A stretch of 64,000 nt of DNA, taken from contig CAXXNZ010000018.1 of assembly GCA_963676075.2 (NCBI GenBank), forward strand, positions 20,876-84,875. Direction: 5' to 3'. Of the stretch, positions 45,146 through 53,973 are shown in pieces. The DNA comes from JAHJQZ01 sp963676075. Its GTDB lineage: Bacteria; Pseudomonadota; Alphaproteobacteria; Rhizobiales; Devosiaceae. The stretch's first letter is position 1. Every line of letters starts with the position of its first letter. The translations under genes were made by a program, and so were the position numbers. The notes under the pieces were generated by a model that was not told the DNA's origin, did no database searches, and worked only from the letters and a program-made list of their open reading frames with translations.

Positions 45146-46015
45146 CTACTCGTTATCCCGCCTCAGGAATGTCTTGGCGTCCATCACGATGTTGTCGTCG
45201 ATCGCACCGATCGCCTCCGGATCCTTGCCCTCGTAGTCGAGGGCGGTGAGCACGGTCTGGATGACGGCGAGGCGGGCGCGTTTTTTGTCATTGGCCAGAA
45301 CGACCGTCCAGGGGGCGTAGGAACTGTCGGACGCCTCGAGCATCCTGTCGCGCGCCGCCGAGTAATCGTCCCAGTGATCGAGCGCCTTGAGATCGATCGG
45401 CGAGAGCTTCCACACCTTGAGCGGATCATGGCGGCGGTCGTGGAAACGCTTGAGCTGCATCTCGCGCCCGATGTCGAGCCAGAACTTGAACAGGTGGATG
45501 CCGTCGTGAACGATCATGTGTTCAAAGCGCGGCACGGCGATCAGGAAGGCTTCCGTTTCATCCGGGCTGGCAAAGCCCATCACCTGCTCGACGCCGGCGC
45601 GGTTGTACCAGGAACGGTCGAACAGCGTGGTTTCCCCGGTCGAGGGCAGGTGAGGGACATAGCGCTGGAAATACCATTCGCCGAGTTCGCGGTCCGAGGG
45701 CTTGGGTAGTGCCGCGATGCGATTGATGCGCGGATTGAGATATTCGAGGTAGCGCCTGATCGTGCCGCCCTTGCCCGCTGAGTCCCGTCCCTCGAAGACG
45801 AGCGCGATGCGCATGTCGGTCTCTTGTGCATGGCTTTGCAGCCGAACGAGTTGCTTTTGCAGCGCAATCAGATGTGATGCATACTCTTTCTTGTCGAGCT
45901 TCTCGTCATAGGGATAGCCGCTCGAGCCCAACGCCGCCTTGCGGATGGACTTCGGCAGCTTGGGGTTCTCGATATCGAACTCGTCGATCTTGGGGGATGT
46001 GTTTTCCGAACTCAT
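45146..46015 (-). CDS. ppk2: Polyphosphate kinase 2 family protein, second copy
   Basis: A 289-residue PPK2 with Walker A EGRDSAGKGGTIRR, FDRSWYNRAG and the lid RRHDPLKVWKLSPID. Its N-terminal 50 residues (lysine-rich, MSSENTSPKIDEFDIENPKL) are longer than in the copy at 32.6 kb. GGAG precedes the ATG at 46015. It diverges from phoR across 75 bp, so polyphosphate metabolism may be tied to phosphate control. A 7-bp inverted repeat (GATGACG...CGTCATC, 46035-46053) lies in that spacer. Confidence 0.92.
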   Translation of the reverse strand: MSSENTSPKIDEFDIENPKLPKSIRKAALGSSGYPYDEKLDKKEYASHLIALQKQLVRLQSHAQETDMRIALVFEGRDSAGKGGTIRRYLEYLNPRINRIAALPKPSDRELGEWYFQRYVPHLPSTGETTLFDRSWYNRAGVEQVMGFASPDETEAFLIAVPRFEHMIVHDGIHLFKFWLDIGREMQLKRFHDRRHDPLKVWKLSPIDLKALDHWDDYSAARDRMLEASDSSYAPWTVVLANDKKRARLAVIQTVLTALDYEGKDPEAIGAIDDNIVMDAKTFLRRDNE

Positions 46016-46090
46016 GTCCACTCCGGAAGCAGATGATGACGGCGATCGTCATCTGTTTGTTGCAATCGTGTACCAAGGGCCATTGCCACA

Positions 46091-47419
46091 ATGGCAGAAC
46101 ACACACAGACCCGCAATTCACCCAAGCCGTCCGGAGGGCGGCGCCTGATGATCGAGATCGCCAATCTGCGCAAGCGCATAGCCCGCCGCCTCATGCGCCA
46201 GCGCTGGGCCCTCATCGCGCTCGCCATGATGCTTGTCTTCATGGCGCTGGCCCAGCCGCTCGACCTGTTCGACCTCGCCATCAGCATCGCCGTGTTCGTT
46301 CTGGTTCTGCTGCTGGCGCCGGACGGTGTCGAGGTGACGCGGCCAAGCCTTGATGTGGCGGAGGTGACGACGCGCGGTTTCGAGGACAGCCTTCACCGCA
46401 TCGGCGAGACAATCGGTCTTCCCTGGATCATCATCGACGACCGGTCGGTGGTTCAGCAGTTCAATGCACTGGCGGCGCGCCAGTTCGCCAAGCTTGAGCG
46501 CGGCGTGCCCCTGTCGCTTACCTTGCGCAACCCGAACCTGGTCGCTGCCATCGAAACCTGCCGGCGCACGGGATCCAGTCAGACGGTCGACATGCATCAG
46601 GCCGTGCCGAACCAGGTGCATTTCCGCGTTCACCTGGCGCCGCTCAGTCCGCCCGTCTCCGGCGGATCGCCGGAACGAAGGTGGATCGTCATCACCTTTG
46701 CCGACGTCACCAACCAGCGCCGCATCGACGCCATGCGCTCGGATTTCATCGCCAATGCCAGCCATGAACTCAGAACGCCACTGACCTCGGTCATCGGCTT
46801 CATCGAGACGCTGCGCGGACCGGCGGCAGGCGATGCCGAGGCGCGGGAGAAGTTCCTTGGCATCATGGCGACGCAGGCCGGACGCATGTCACGGCTGATC
46901 GACGATCTGATGTCGCTGTCGCGTATCGAATCGCGCCAGCACCTGGCGCCATCGAGCACGGTCAATCTCAAGGCGATCCTGGATGAGGTCGCCGAGACGC
47001 TGGCCCCGCTCGCCGCAGAGGCCGGCACGAGCATTGTCAGGGATCTGCCCGAAGACCCCGTGTCGATCTCTGGCGACCGCGCCGAACTCTACGAGGTTTT
47101 CGAGAATCTGATCGAGAACGCCATCAAGTATGGCGGCGATGACGGCCGGGTGGAGGTGGCGCTGAAACCTGCCATCGGGCGTCCCGGCTACAGCTATGCC
47201 GTCACCATCACCGACAACGGCCCTGGCATCGCCGCCGAGCATGTGCCGCGCCTGACCGAGCGCTTCTATCGGGTCGACGCCGAATCCTCGCGCAAGAAGA
47301 AGGGGACCGGTCTCGGGCTGGCCATCGTTAAGCACATCGTCAACCGCCATCGCGGCCAGATGACCATCCGTTCCGAGCTGGGGAAGGGCACCAGCGTCGA
47401 GGTTCTGCTGGTGTCGTAA
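46091..47419 (+). CDS. phoR: Phosphate regulon sensor kinase PhoR
   Basis: A 442-residue sensor with two closely spaced transmembrane segments (about 38-76), a PAS-like domain (about 98-205) and a kinase core. The H-box ASHELRTPLTS has H225. N box NLIENAIKYG, G1 DNGPGIA and G2 KGTGLGLA follow. An ATG at 46148 is an alternative start with GGAGGG upstream. PhoR phosphorylates PhoB, encoded 6 kb downstream at the end of the same cluster, rather than adjacent as in enterobacteria. Confidence 0.92.
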   Translation: MAEHTQTRNSPKPSGGRRLMIEIANLRKRIARRLMRQRWALIALAMMLVFMALAQPLDLFDLAISIAVFVLVLLLAPDGVEVTRPSLDVAEVTTRGFEDSLHRIGETIGLPWIIIDDRSVVQQFNALAARQFAKLERGVPLSLTLRNPNLVAAIETCRRTGSSQTVDMHQAVPNQVHFRVHLAPLSPPVSGGSPERRWIVITFADVTNQRRIDAMRSDFIANASHELRTPLTSVIGFIETLRGPAAGDAEAREKFLGIMATQAGRMSRLIDDLMSLSRIESRQHLAPSSTVNLKAILDEVAETLAPLAAEAGTSIVRDLPEDPVSISGDRAELYEVFENLIENAIKYGGDDGRVEVALKPAIGRPGYSYAVTITDNGPGIAAEHVPRLTERFYRVDAESSRKKKGTGLGLAIVKHIVNRHRGQMTIRSELGKGTSVEVLLVS

Positions 47420-47499
47420 CAAAACGACATGTTTCCGGGCTTATCCACCGAGCAGTATCAGAAAATCAAGCATTTTCAGTGAGTTGGGGCGACATATAA

Positions 47500-47528
47500 C
47501 TGTCATCCAAACGACATAGAACCGTCAG
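47500..47528 (+). promoter_or_regulatory. Pho box array upstream of pstS
   Basis: Three half-sites spaced by exactly 11 bp: CTGTCAT at 47500-47506 (perfect), ACGACAT at 47511-47517 and CCGTCAG at 47522-47528 (weaker). This spacing is that of PhoB-binding direct repeats. It lies about 100 bp before pstS and should drive the pst operon under phosphate limitation. Confidence 0.7.
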
Positions 47529-47628
47529 GGCAGGTCCATAGGTTTCGCTCGTCTGAACGGGCCCATGGCGCCGACATGGCCAAGGTCCCGGGGCTTTTCA
47601 GCCCATCCGCTCTGAAAGGGAGATACCC

Positions 47629-48669
47629 ATGAAAATCGCACTTCTTGCCGGCGCCGCTGCCGTTGCCCTCACTGGCGCGCTCGGCGCGACCTCCGTGTTT
47701 GCACGCGACAACATCCAGGTCGCCGGTTCCTCGACCGTCCTGCCCTATGCCTCCATCGTCGCCGAAGCCTTCGGCGAGAATTTCGATTTCCCCACGCCGG
47801 TGGTTGAATCCGGTGGTTCCTCCGCCGGCATCAAGCGCTTCTGCGAAGGCGTTGGCGAGAACACCACCGACGTCGCCAATGCTTCGCGCCTGATGAAGGA
47901 CTCCGAGAAGGAGACCTGCGCTGCCAATGGCGTTACCGACATCATCTATGTCCGTATCGGCTATGACGGCGTCGTCTTCGCCTCCCAGAAGGACGGCCCG
48001 GCCTACAACGCCTTCACCCCGTCCGATCTGTTCAACGCCCTGGCCGCCCAGGTGGTGGTCGATGGCAATGTCGTCGACAATCCTTACAACCAGTGGTCCG
48101 AATTTAACGCCGACCTGCCGTCCGAAGATATCCTCGGCTTCATCCCGGGCACCAAGCACGGTACCCGTGAAGTCTTCGAGGAGAAGGTTCTGATCGCCGG
48201 CTGCGAAGAAACCGGCGCTTTTGACGCCTTCAAGGAAGCCAATGGCGGCGACAAGAAAGCTGCCGAAGCCTCGTGCAAGGCCGTTCGCACCGACGGCAAG
48301 TCGGTCGACATCGACGGCGACTACACCGAGACCCTGGCCCGCATCGACTCCAACGCCAATGCCATCGGCGTGTTCGGCCTGTCGTTCTACGAGAACAACA
48401 CCGACAAGCTGAAGGTTGCCTCGATGAGCGGCGTGACGCCCTCGACCGAGACCATTGCCTCGGGTGAGTACCCGGTGTCCCGTCCGCTGCAGTTCTACAT
48501 CAAGAAGGCCCACATCGGCGTGATCCCCGGCCTCAAGGAATATGCCGAGTTCTTCGTCTCCGACGATATGGCTGGCCCGAGCGGCCCGCTGGCTGCCTAT
48601 GGTCTGGTTTCCGATCCGGAACTGGCCAAGACCCAGGCCGACGTCGCCAACGAAGTGGTCATGAACTAA
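47629..48669 (+). CDS. pstS: Periplasmic phosphate-binding protein PstS
   Basis: A 346-residue lipoprotein-like or secreted phosphate receptor. The signal peptide MKIALLAGAAAVALTGALG..VFA is followed by the family start DNIQVAGSSTVLPYA. Phosphate-contact segments SGGSSAGIKRF and PGTKHGTREVFEEKV are visible. Four cysteines suggest disulfides. AAGGGAGAT precedes the ATG. It is the first gene of the pst operon. Confidence 0.96.
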   Translation: MKIALLAGAAAVALTGALGATSVFARDNIQVAGSSTVLPYASIVAEAFGENFDFPTPVVESGGSSAGIKRFCEGVGENTTDVANASRLMKDSEKETCAANGVTDIIYVRIGYDGVVFASQKDGPAYNAFTPSDLFNALAAQVVVDGNVVDNPYNQWSEFNADLPSEDILGFIPGTKHGTREVFEEKVLIAGCEETGAFDAFKEANGGDKKAAEASCKAVRTDGKSVDIDGDYTETLARIDSNANAIGVFGLSFYENNTDKLKVASMSGVTPSTETIASGEYPVSRPLQFYIKKAHIGVIPGLKEYAEFFVSDDMAGPSGPLAAYGLVSDPELAKTQADVANEVVMN

Positions 48670-48679
48670 GTCACTTCCC

Positions 48680-48705
48680 TGCGGAGCGGCTTCGGCCGCT
48701 CCGCA
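48680..48705 (+). terminator. Stem-loop between pstS and pstC
   Basis: TGCGGAGCGGC-TTCG-GCCGCTCCGCA forms an 11-bp stem with a stable UUCG tetraloop and no T run. It probably protects pstS mRNA or partly terminates, giving more PstS than the membrane subunits. Confidence 0.6.
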
Positions 48706-48712
48706 CCTCCAC

Positions 48713-48778
48713 AGCGCTTTCAGGAAACGTGAGCTTCGATTTTTCGGTACGAAAGCGTGATGAAACAATGAATTAGAG
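48713..48778 (+). repeat. Dispersed palindromic repeat, diverged copy 3
   Basis: AGCGCTTTCAGGAAACGTG, then CGATTTTTCGGTACGAAAGC and AAACAATGAATTAGAGTA. The order of blocks matches copies 1 and 2, and the AACAATGAATTAGAG end matches the wider family. It fills the spacer between pstS and pstC. Confidence 0.5.
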
Positions 48779-48875
48779 TATCCCAATGCCTCCGCGGAAG
48801 CATTGGAATGCCCTAAGCCGGTCCCCGATGACCGGTGCTGCAAATGGCCGGCGCGAAGCCGGATGGAGAGCGCCG

Positions 48876-50354
48876 ATGCTTTTGCCTGCTGTTGTTGTCG
48901 TCGTGCTCTTAATCGCCGCATTCGGTTTCGTGCTGGGGCGGCAGCGCGCCATCGCCGGTGCCGGCGGCGACATTTCCAAGCTGCATTCGCTGCCCAATTA
49001 TTACGGCTTCAATGTCGCCATCATGGCGCTGCTCCCGGCATTTCTGCTTCTCGTGGTGTGGCTGGTCGTTCAGCCCATGATCATCGAAAGCCAGATCGTG
49101 GGACAAATTCAAGAGCGGACCGTTGAATCCTACGGCACGCGCGGTCTCGCCTTCAGCGAGGTCCGGCGGCTGGCCGACGGGCTCGACATCGCGGTCGAAC
49201 GCGGCGCCATGTCCGCCGAACAGGCCGATTCGGTGCGCACCGAGCTGACGGACATCCGCAACCGTCTCGGCGAAGTCGGCGTTGCGCTCGGGTCCAATGT
49301 GTCGGCCGATATCCTGTATGTGGCCCAGCATTATCGCGTGCTGAACGCGGCCGCCAGCATGGCGCGCACCATTGCCGTTCTGGCGCTGGCGCTGGCCGGT
49401 GCAGCCTATGGTCTCTGGCAAGCCCGGCCTGATTTTCGCGCCCGCATTGCGGTCGAACGCACCTCGCTCGGCCTGCTGATCAGTGCGGCCTCGCTCGCCA
49501 TCCTGACCACCATTGGGATCGCGCTGTCGCTGATCTTCAACACGGTCGAGTTCTTCCGGATCTACCCCATGCAGGATTTCCTGTTCGGACTGGTCTGGCA
49601 GCCGAGCTTCACATCGGACACCCTGTCGCCGCTCGGCATCGTGCCGCTGCTCTGGGGGACGCTGTATATCTCGTTCATCGCCCTTCTCGTCGCCGTGCCG
49701 ATCGGGCTGTTCGCGGCGGTTTACCTGTCCGAATATGCAAGCTCGGGTGTACGCGCCGTAGCCAAGCCGCTGCTCGAAGTGCTGGCGGGCATCCCGACCA
49801 TCGTTTACGGGCTTTTCGCCCTTTTGACCGTCGGCCCCTTGCTGGTAAACGTTTTCGGCAAGGGCGGCGCGCTCGGCGTCGACTGGATGCAGGGCGGTAC
49901 GGCGGTCATCACCGCTGGCCTGGTCATGGGCATCATGCTCATCCCCTTCGTGTCGTCACTGGCCGACGACATCATCAATGCGGTGCCGCAGGCCATGCGT
50001 GACGGCTCGCTCGGTCTGGGGGCCACGCAGTCCGAGACGGTCAGGAAGGTCATCCTGCCGGCCGCGCTTCCGGGCATTGTTGGCGCCATCCTTCTGGCGG
50101 CCTCGCGCGCCATCGGTGAAACCATGATCGTGGTGCTGGGCGCGGGTGCGGCGGGCCGGCTGTCGCTCAATCCGTTCGACGCCATGACGACCGTGACCGC
50201 CAAGATTGTTTCCCAGCTGACCGGGGATGCCGATTTCACTTCGCCCGTGGCGCTGGTCGCCTTCGCCCTCGGCATGACGCTGTTCATCTTCACGCTCGGG
50301 CTGAACGTTCTGGCGCTCTATATCGTGCGCAAATATCGGGAGCAGTACGAATAA
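48876..50354 (+). CDS. pstC: Phosphate ABC transporter permease PstC
   Basis: A 492-residue permease of the long alphaproteobacterial type: two N-terminal transmembrane helices, a soluble insertion (about 85-165), then six core helices. The EAA-like loop reads DGSLGLGATQSETVRKVILP. I placed the start at ATG 48876 with GGAGAG upstream; the frame is open 30 codons further up but lacks a site. It overlaps pstA by 1 nt (TAATG). Confidence 0.93.
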   Translation: MLLPAVVVVVLLIAAFGFVLGRQRAIAGAGGDISKLHSLPNYYGFNVAIMALLPAFLLLVVWLVVQPMIIESQIVGQIQERTVESYGTRGLAFSEVRRLADGLDIAVERGAMSAEQADSVRTELTDIRNRLGEVGVALGSNVSADILYVAQHYRVLNAAASMARTIAVLALALAGAAYGLWQARPDFRARIAVERTSLGLLISAASLAILTTIGIALSLIFNTVEFFRIYPMQDFLFGLVWQPSFTSDTLSPLGIVPLLWGTLYISFIALLVAVPIGLFAAVYLSEYASSGVRAVAKPLLEVLAGIPTIVYGLFALLTVGPLLVNVFGKGGALGVDWMQGGTAVITAGLVMGIMLIPFVSSLADDIINAVPQAMRDGSLGLGATQSETVRKVILPAALPGIVGAILLAASRAIGETMIVVLGAGAAGRLSLNPFDAMTTVTAKIVSQLTGDADFTSPVALVAFALGMTLFIFTLGLNVLALYIVRKYREQYE

Positions 50355-51715
50355 TGAGCGATATCGCCACCAGAGACATCCCGGTAAAGGCAGCCGCCGA
50401 GACCACGCGATCCCTTTTCGAGCGCGATCCCAAGATCAAGGCGCGCTGGAATGCGGAGGGTCGGTTCCGTGCCTACGGGATCGGCGCCATCTCCATCGGG
50501 TTGATGTTTCTCGTCGTGCTGCTCGTGACCATTATCGGCAATGGCCTACCGGCCTTCACCCAAACCTATGTTCATCTCAACATCGAGTTGAAAGCCAGCA
50601 AGCTCGACCCCAAGGGCAATCGCAATCCTGATGACATGGCCAAGGTCATGACCTTCGGCTACAACCCGCTGATCGAGCAGGCGCTGGAAGAAGATCTCGC
50701 AAAAGCTGGGATCGAAACCGACATGAAAGCGTCGGCGCTGAGAAAGCTGTTGTCTTCCAGCGTTGCAAGCCAGGTGCGCGACTACGTTCTGTCGCATCCC
50801 GGCGAGGTCGGCAAGACGGTCAGTTTCGAGGTGCTCGCCTCAGGCCGCGTCGACGGCTACCTGAAAGGCCGGGTGACGCGCGAAGCCCTGGCCCAGGACA
50901 AGAATCTCGACGCCGCCCATCTCGACATCGTCGACACCCTGGTCAAGAAGGGCATTGTCGAGCGCCGGTTCAATCTCGACTTCATTCTGGGCGCGGATGC
51001 GTCCGATTCGCGTCCGGAGAGCGCCGGCATCGGTGTGTCGATGCTCGGTTCGCTGTTCATGATGCTGGTGGTTCTGGTGCTGTCGCTGCCCATCGGCGTC
51101 GCCGCCTCGATCTATCTTGAGGAATTCGCGGCCAAGAACTGGTTCACCGACCTCATCGAGGTGAACATTTCCAATCTTGCCGCCGTGCCCTCGATCGTTT
51201 TCGGCATTCTCGGGCTCGCTGCCTTCATTCAGTTCGCCAATCTGCCGCAATCGGCGCCGCTGGTCGGCGGCCTCGTGCTGACCCTGATGACCCTGCCCAC
51301 GATCATCATCGCCACCCGCGCCTCACTGAAGGCGGTGCCGCCGTCGATCCGTGATGCTGCGCTCGGGGTCGGTGCCTCCAAGATGCAGGCGGTGTTCCAT
51401 CACGTCCTGCCGCTGGCCATGCCCGGCATTCTCACCGGCACGATCATCGGCCTCGCCCAGGCGCTCGGCGAAACCGCGCCGCTGCTTTTGATCGGCATGG
51501 TCGGGTTCATCGCCTCCAACCCGCCGACCGATCTCGTGGCGGGGTTCCTGCATCCGAATTCCGCCATGCCGGCGCAGATCTACGAGTGGGCCAAGCGTGC
51601 CGACCCCGCCTATTATGAACGCGCCTGGGGCGGCATCATCATCTTGTTGGTATTCCTGGCGATCATGAACATCGTTGCGGTCATTCTGCGCCGCCGGTTC
51701 GAGCGTCGCTGGTAA
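50354..51715 (+). CDS. pstA: Phosphate ABC transporter permease PstA
   Basis: A 453-residue permease with one N-terminal helix (about 40-65), a large periplasmic insertion (about 66-225) and the core transmembrane domain with the EAA-type loop RDAALGVGASKMQAVFHHVL. Pairs with PstC and PstB. A ribosome-binding GGGAG is inside the pstC end. pstB starts 10 bp after its stop. Confidence 0.94.
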   Translation: MSDIATRDIPVKAAAETTRSLFERDPKIKARWNAEGRFRAYGIGAISIGLMFLVVLLVTIIGNGLPAFTQTYVHLNIELKASKLDPKGNRNPDDMAKVMTFGYNPLIEQALEEDLAKAGIETDMKASALRKLLSSSVASQVRDYVLSHPGEVGKTVSFEVLASGRVDGYLKGRVTREALAQDKNLDAAHLDIVDTLVKKGIVERRFNLDFILGADASDSRPESAGIGVSMLGSLFMMLVVLVLSLPIGVAASIYLEEFAAKNWFTDLIEVNISNLAAVPSIVFGILGLAAFIQFANLPQSAPLVGGLVLTLMTLPTIIIATRASLKAVPPSIRDAALGVGASKMQAVFHHVLPLAMPGILTGTIIGLAQALGETAPLLLIGMVGFIASNPPTDLVAGFLHPNSAMPAQIYEWAKRADPAYYERAWGGIIILLVFLAIMNIVAVILRRRFERRW

Positions 51716-51725
51716 GGAGAAGAAT

Positions 51726-52529
51726 ATGGAAGCCCGAGCGACAGATCAGGCGATTGCGAATGCGGATCACGAAGTCATAAAGATCGAGGCGCGTGGCGTT
51801 GACGTCTATTACGGCGAAGCCCACGCCATCAAGGGCGTCGATATCGACATCGCCGAAAAGACGGTGACCTCATTCATCGGTCCGTCCGGTTGTGGCAAGT
51901 CGACGTTCCTGAGGGCCATCAACCGCATGAACGACACCATCGACAGCTGCCGCGTCACTGGCACGATCAAGCTCGACGGTGAGGATATCTACGACCGCCG
52001 CGTCGATCCGGTTCAGCTCCGGGCCCGCGTCGGTATGGTCTTTCAAAAGCCCAACCCGTTTCCCAAGTCGATCTTCGACAATGTCTCGTATGGTCCCAAG
52101 ATCCACGGCATGGTGCGCGGCAAGGACGAGATGGACGAGCTGGTGCAGGATTCGCTTCGGCGCGCCGGGTTGTGGGACGAGGTCAAGGACCGTCTGGCCC
52201 AGCCGGGGACCGGTCTTTCGGGTGGCCAGCAGCAGCGCCTGTGCATCGCCCGCGCCATTGCCACCAAGCCTGAAGTGCTCTTGATGGACGAGCCGTGCTC
52301 GGCGCTCGATCCGATCGCCACCGCCATCATCGAGGAACTGATCGATGAATTGCGGGAGAACTTTACCATCTGTATCGTCACGCACTCGATGCAGCAGGCG
52401 GCGCGCGTCTCCCAGAAGACCGCCTTCTTCCACCTCGGCAAGCTGATCGAAGAAGGCGCGACCGAGGAGATATTCACCAATCCGCGTGACAAGAAAACGC
52501 AGGATTACATTACCGGCCGTATCGGCTGA
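51726..52529 (+). CDS. pstB: Phosphate ABC transporter ATPase PstB
   Basis: A 267-residue ATPase: Walker A GPSGCGKST, Q-loop VFQKPNPFP, signature LSGGQQQR, Walker B LLMDEPCSALD and the H-loop THSMQQA. The MVFQKPNPFPKSI stretch is diagnostic for PstB. AAGGAGAA lies before the ATG at 51726. Drives phosphate import and takes part in phosphate signalling to PhoR through PhoU. Confidence 0.97.
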   Translation: MEARATDQAIANADHEVIKIEARGVDVYYGEAHAIKGVDIDIAEKTVTSFIGPSGCGKSTFLRAINRMNDTIDSCRVTGTIKLDGEDIYDRRVDPVQLRARVGMVFQKPNPFPKSIFDNVSYGPKIHGMVRGKDEMDELVQDSLRRAGLWDEVKDRLAQPGTGLSGGQQQRLCIARAIATKPEVLLMDEPCSALDPIATAIIEELIDELRENFTICIVTHSMQQAARVSQKTAFFHLGKLIEEGATEEIFTNPRDKKTQDYITGRIG

Positions 52530-52554
52530 TCAGCCGGTAGAGAGGAAAAGCGGC

Positions 52555-53253
52555 ATGCCGACTCCCACCAACGAACACATCGTCTCCTCCTACGAGGACG
52601 AGCTGATCCAGCTCGCCGCCTCCATCGCCGAGATGGGCGGGGCTGTCGAAACGGCCATCTCCTCATCCGTCGACGCCTTGCTGAAGGTTGACCACACCGC
52701 CGCACGCGAACTGCTCGCAGCCGACGCCAAGATCGACGACATGCAGCGCGCCATCGACGAGACGGTGGTGTCGATGATCGCCCGGCGTCAGCCGATGGCG
52801 TCCGATTTGCGCATGATCATTGCTTCGATCCATGTCGCCAATGATCTCGAACGCGTCGGCGACATGGCCAAGACGATCTGCCGGCGGACGCTGCAGCTCG
52901 ACGGCTCCCGACTGTCGCCCAAATTCTACAACGGTCTGCGTCACATGACGGATCTGACGCTTCGCCAGCTTAAGGAAGCGCTCGATGTCTATGCCGCGCG
53001 CGATCCGGAAGGCGCCATTGCCGTGTGCGAGGCCGATGCCGAGATCGATGCGCTCTATGTGTCGCTGTTCCGCGAACTTCTGACCTACATGATGGAAGAT
53101 CCGCGCAACATCACCCAGTGCACCAACCTGCTTCTGGCGGGCAAGAGCCTCGAACGTGCAGGCGACCACGCCACCAACATCGCCGAGGCGTCCTACTATT
53201 TGCAGACCGGCAAGAACCTTGCCGTGCTGCTTGAGCAGAAACACAAGAGCTAG
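52555..53253 (+). CDS. phoU: Phosphate signalling regulator PhoU
   Basis: A 232-residue protein with the two three-helix PhoU repeats, each with a metal-binding segment (SIHVANDLERVGDMA and LAGKSLERAGDHATNIAEA). AGAGG precedes the ATG at 52555. It lies between pstB and phoB and links transporter state to PhoR. Confidence 0.95.
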   Translation: MPTPTNEHIVSSYEDELIQLAASIAEMGGAVETAISSSVDALLKVDHTAARELLAADAKIDDMQRAIDETVVSMIARRQPMASDLRMIIASIHVANDLERVGDMAKTICRRTLQLDGSRLSPKFYNGLRHMTDLTLRQLKEALDVYAARDPEGAIAVCEADAEIDALYVSLFRELLTYMMEDPRNITQCTNLLLAGKSLERAGDHATNIAEASYYLQTGKNLAVLLEQKHKS

Positions 53254-53271
53254 CAAGCGGAATCCCTCGCC

Positions 53272-53973
53272 ATGGCCGCGACCATCATGATCGTCGAAGA
53301 CGAGGCAGATCTGAACCTGATGCTGAGGTACAACCTCGAGGCCGAAGGCTTCAACGTGACCTCTGCCGCCGACGGCGACGAAGCCGCCGAACTGGTGCGC
53401 GACGGTGCGCCGGACTTGATCCTGCTCGACTGGATGCTGCCCGGACTATCGGGGATCGAGCTGTGCCGGCGGTGGCGTGCCCGCGATGAAACCGCCAAGG
53501 TTCCGATCATCATGCTGACGGCGCGCGGCGAGGAAGAGGAACGCGTCAGGGGCCTTGAAACCGGCGCCGATGACTATGTCGTCAAGCCGTTCTCCATCCC
53601 CGAACTGCTCGCCCGCATTCATGCGCTGTTGCGCCGGTCAAGCCCGCAGCTGGTCGCCTCGCTTCTCAAGGCCGGTGATCTCGAACTCGACCGCACCTCC
53701 CACCGTGTTCGCCGCTCGGGGCGCGATGTCCATCTCGGCCCGACCGAATACCGGCTGCTCGAATATCTGATGCGGTCGCCCGGCCGGGTCTATTCGCGCG
53801 AGCAGTTGCTCGACGCGGTCTGGGGCACCGATGTCTATGTCGATGAACGCACGGTCGACGTCCATGTCGGCCGGTTGCGCAAGGCGATCAATCGCGGCCG
53901 CAGCCCCGACCCGATCCGCACCGTCCGCGGCACCGGTTACGCCTTCGACGAGCGCTTTCAGGTGGTGGGCTGA
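53272..53973 (+). CDS. phoB: Phosphate regulon response regulator PhoB
   Basis: A 233-residue OmpR-type regulator. The receiver domain has D53 (LLDWMLPG) and K105 (VVKPFS). The winged-helix domain has LGPTEYRLLEYLMRSPGRVY and RTVDVHVGRLRKAI and ends RTVRGTGYAFDERF. It binds Pho boxes such as those before pstS. Its 3' end overlaps the convergent amidase gene by 16 bp. A degraded copy of its last 60 bp lies beyond the amidase at 55.26 kb. Confidence 0.96.
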   Translation: MAATIMIVEDEADLNLMLRYNLEAEGFNVTSAADGDEAAELVRDGAPDLILLDWMLPGLSGIELCRRWRARDETAKVPIIMLTARGEEEERVRGLETGADDYVVKPFSIPELLARIHALLRRSSPQLVASLLKAGDLELDRTSHRVRRSGRDVHLGPTEYRLLEYLMRSPGRVYSREQLLDAVWGTDVYVDERTVDVHVGRLRKAINRGRSPDPIRTVRGTGYAFDERFQVVG

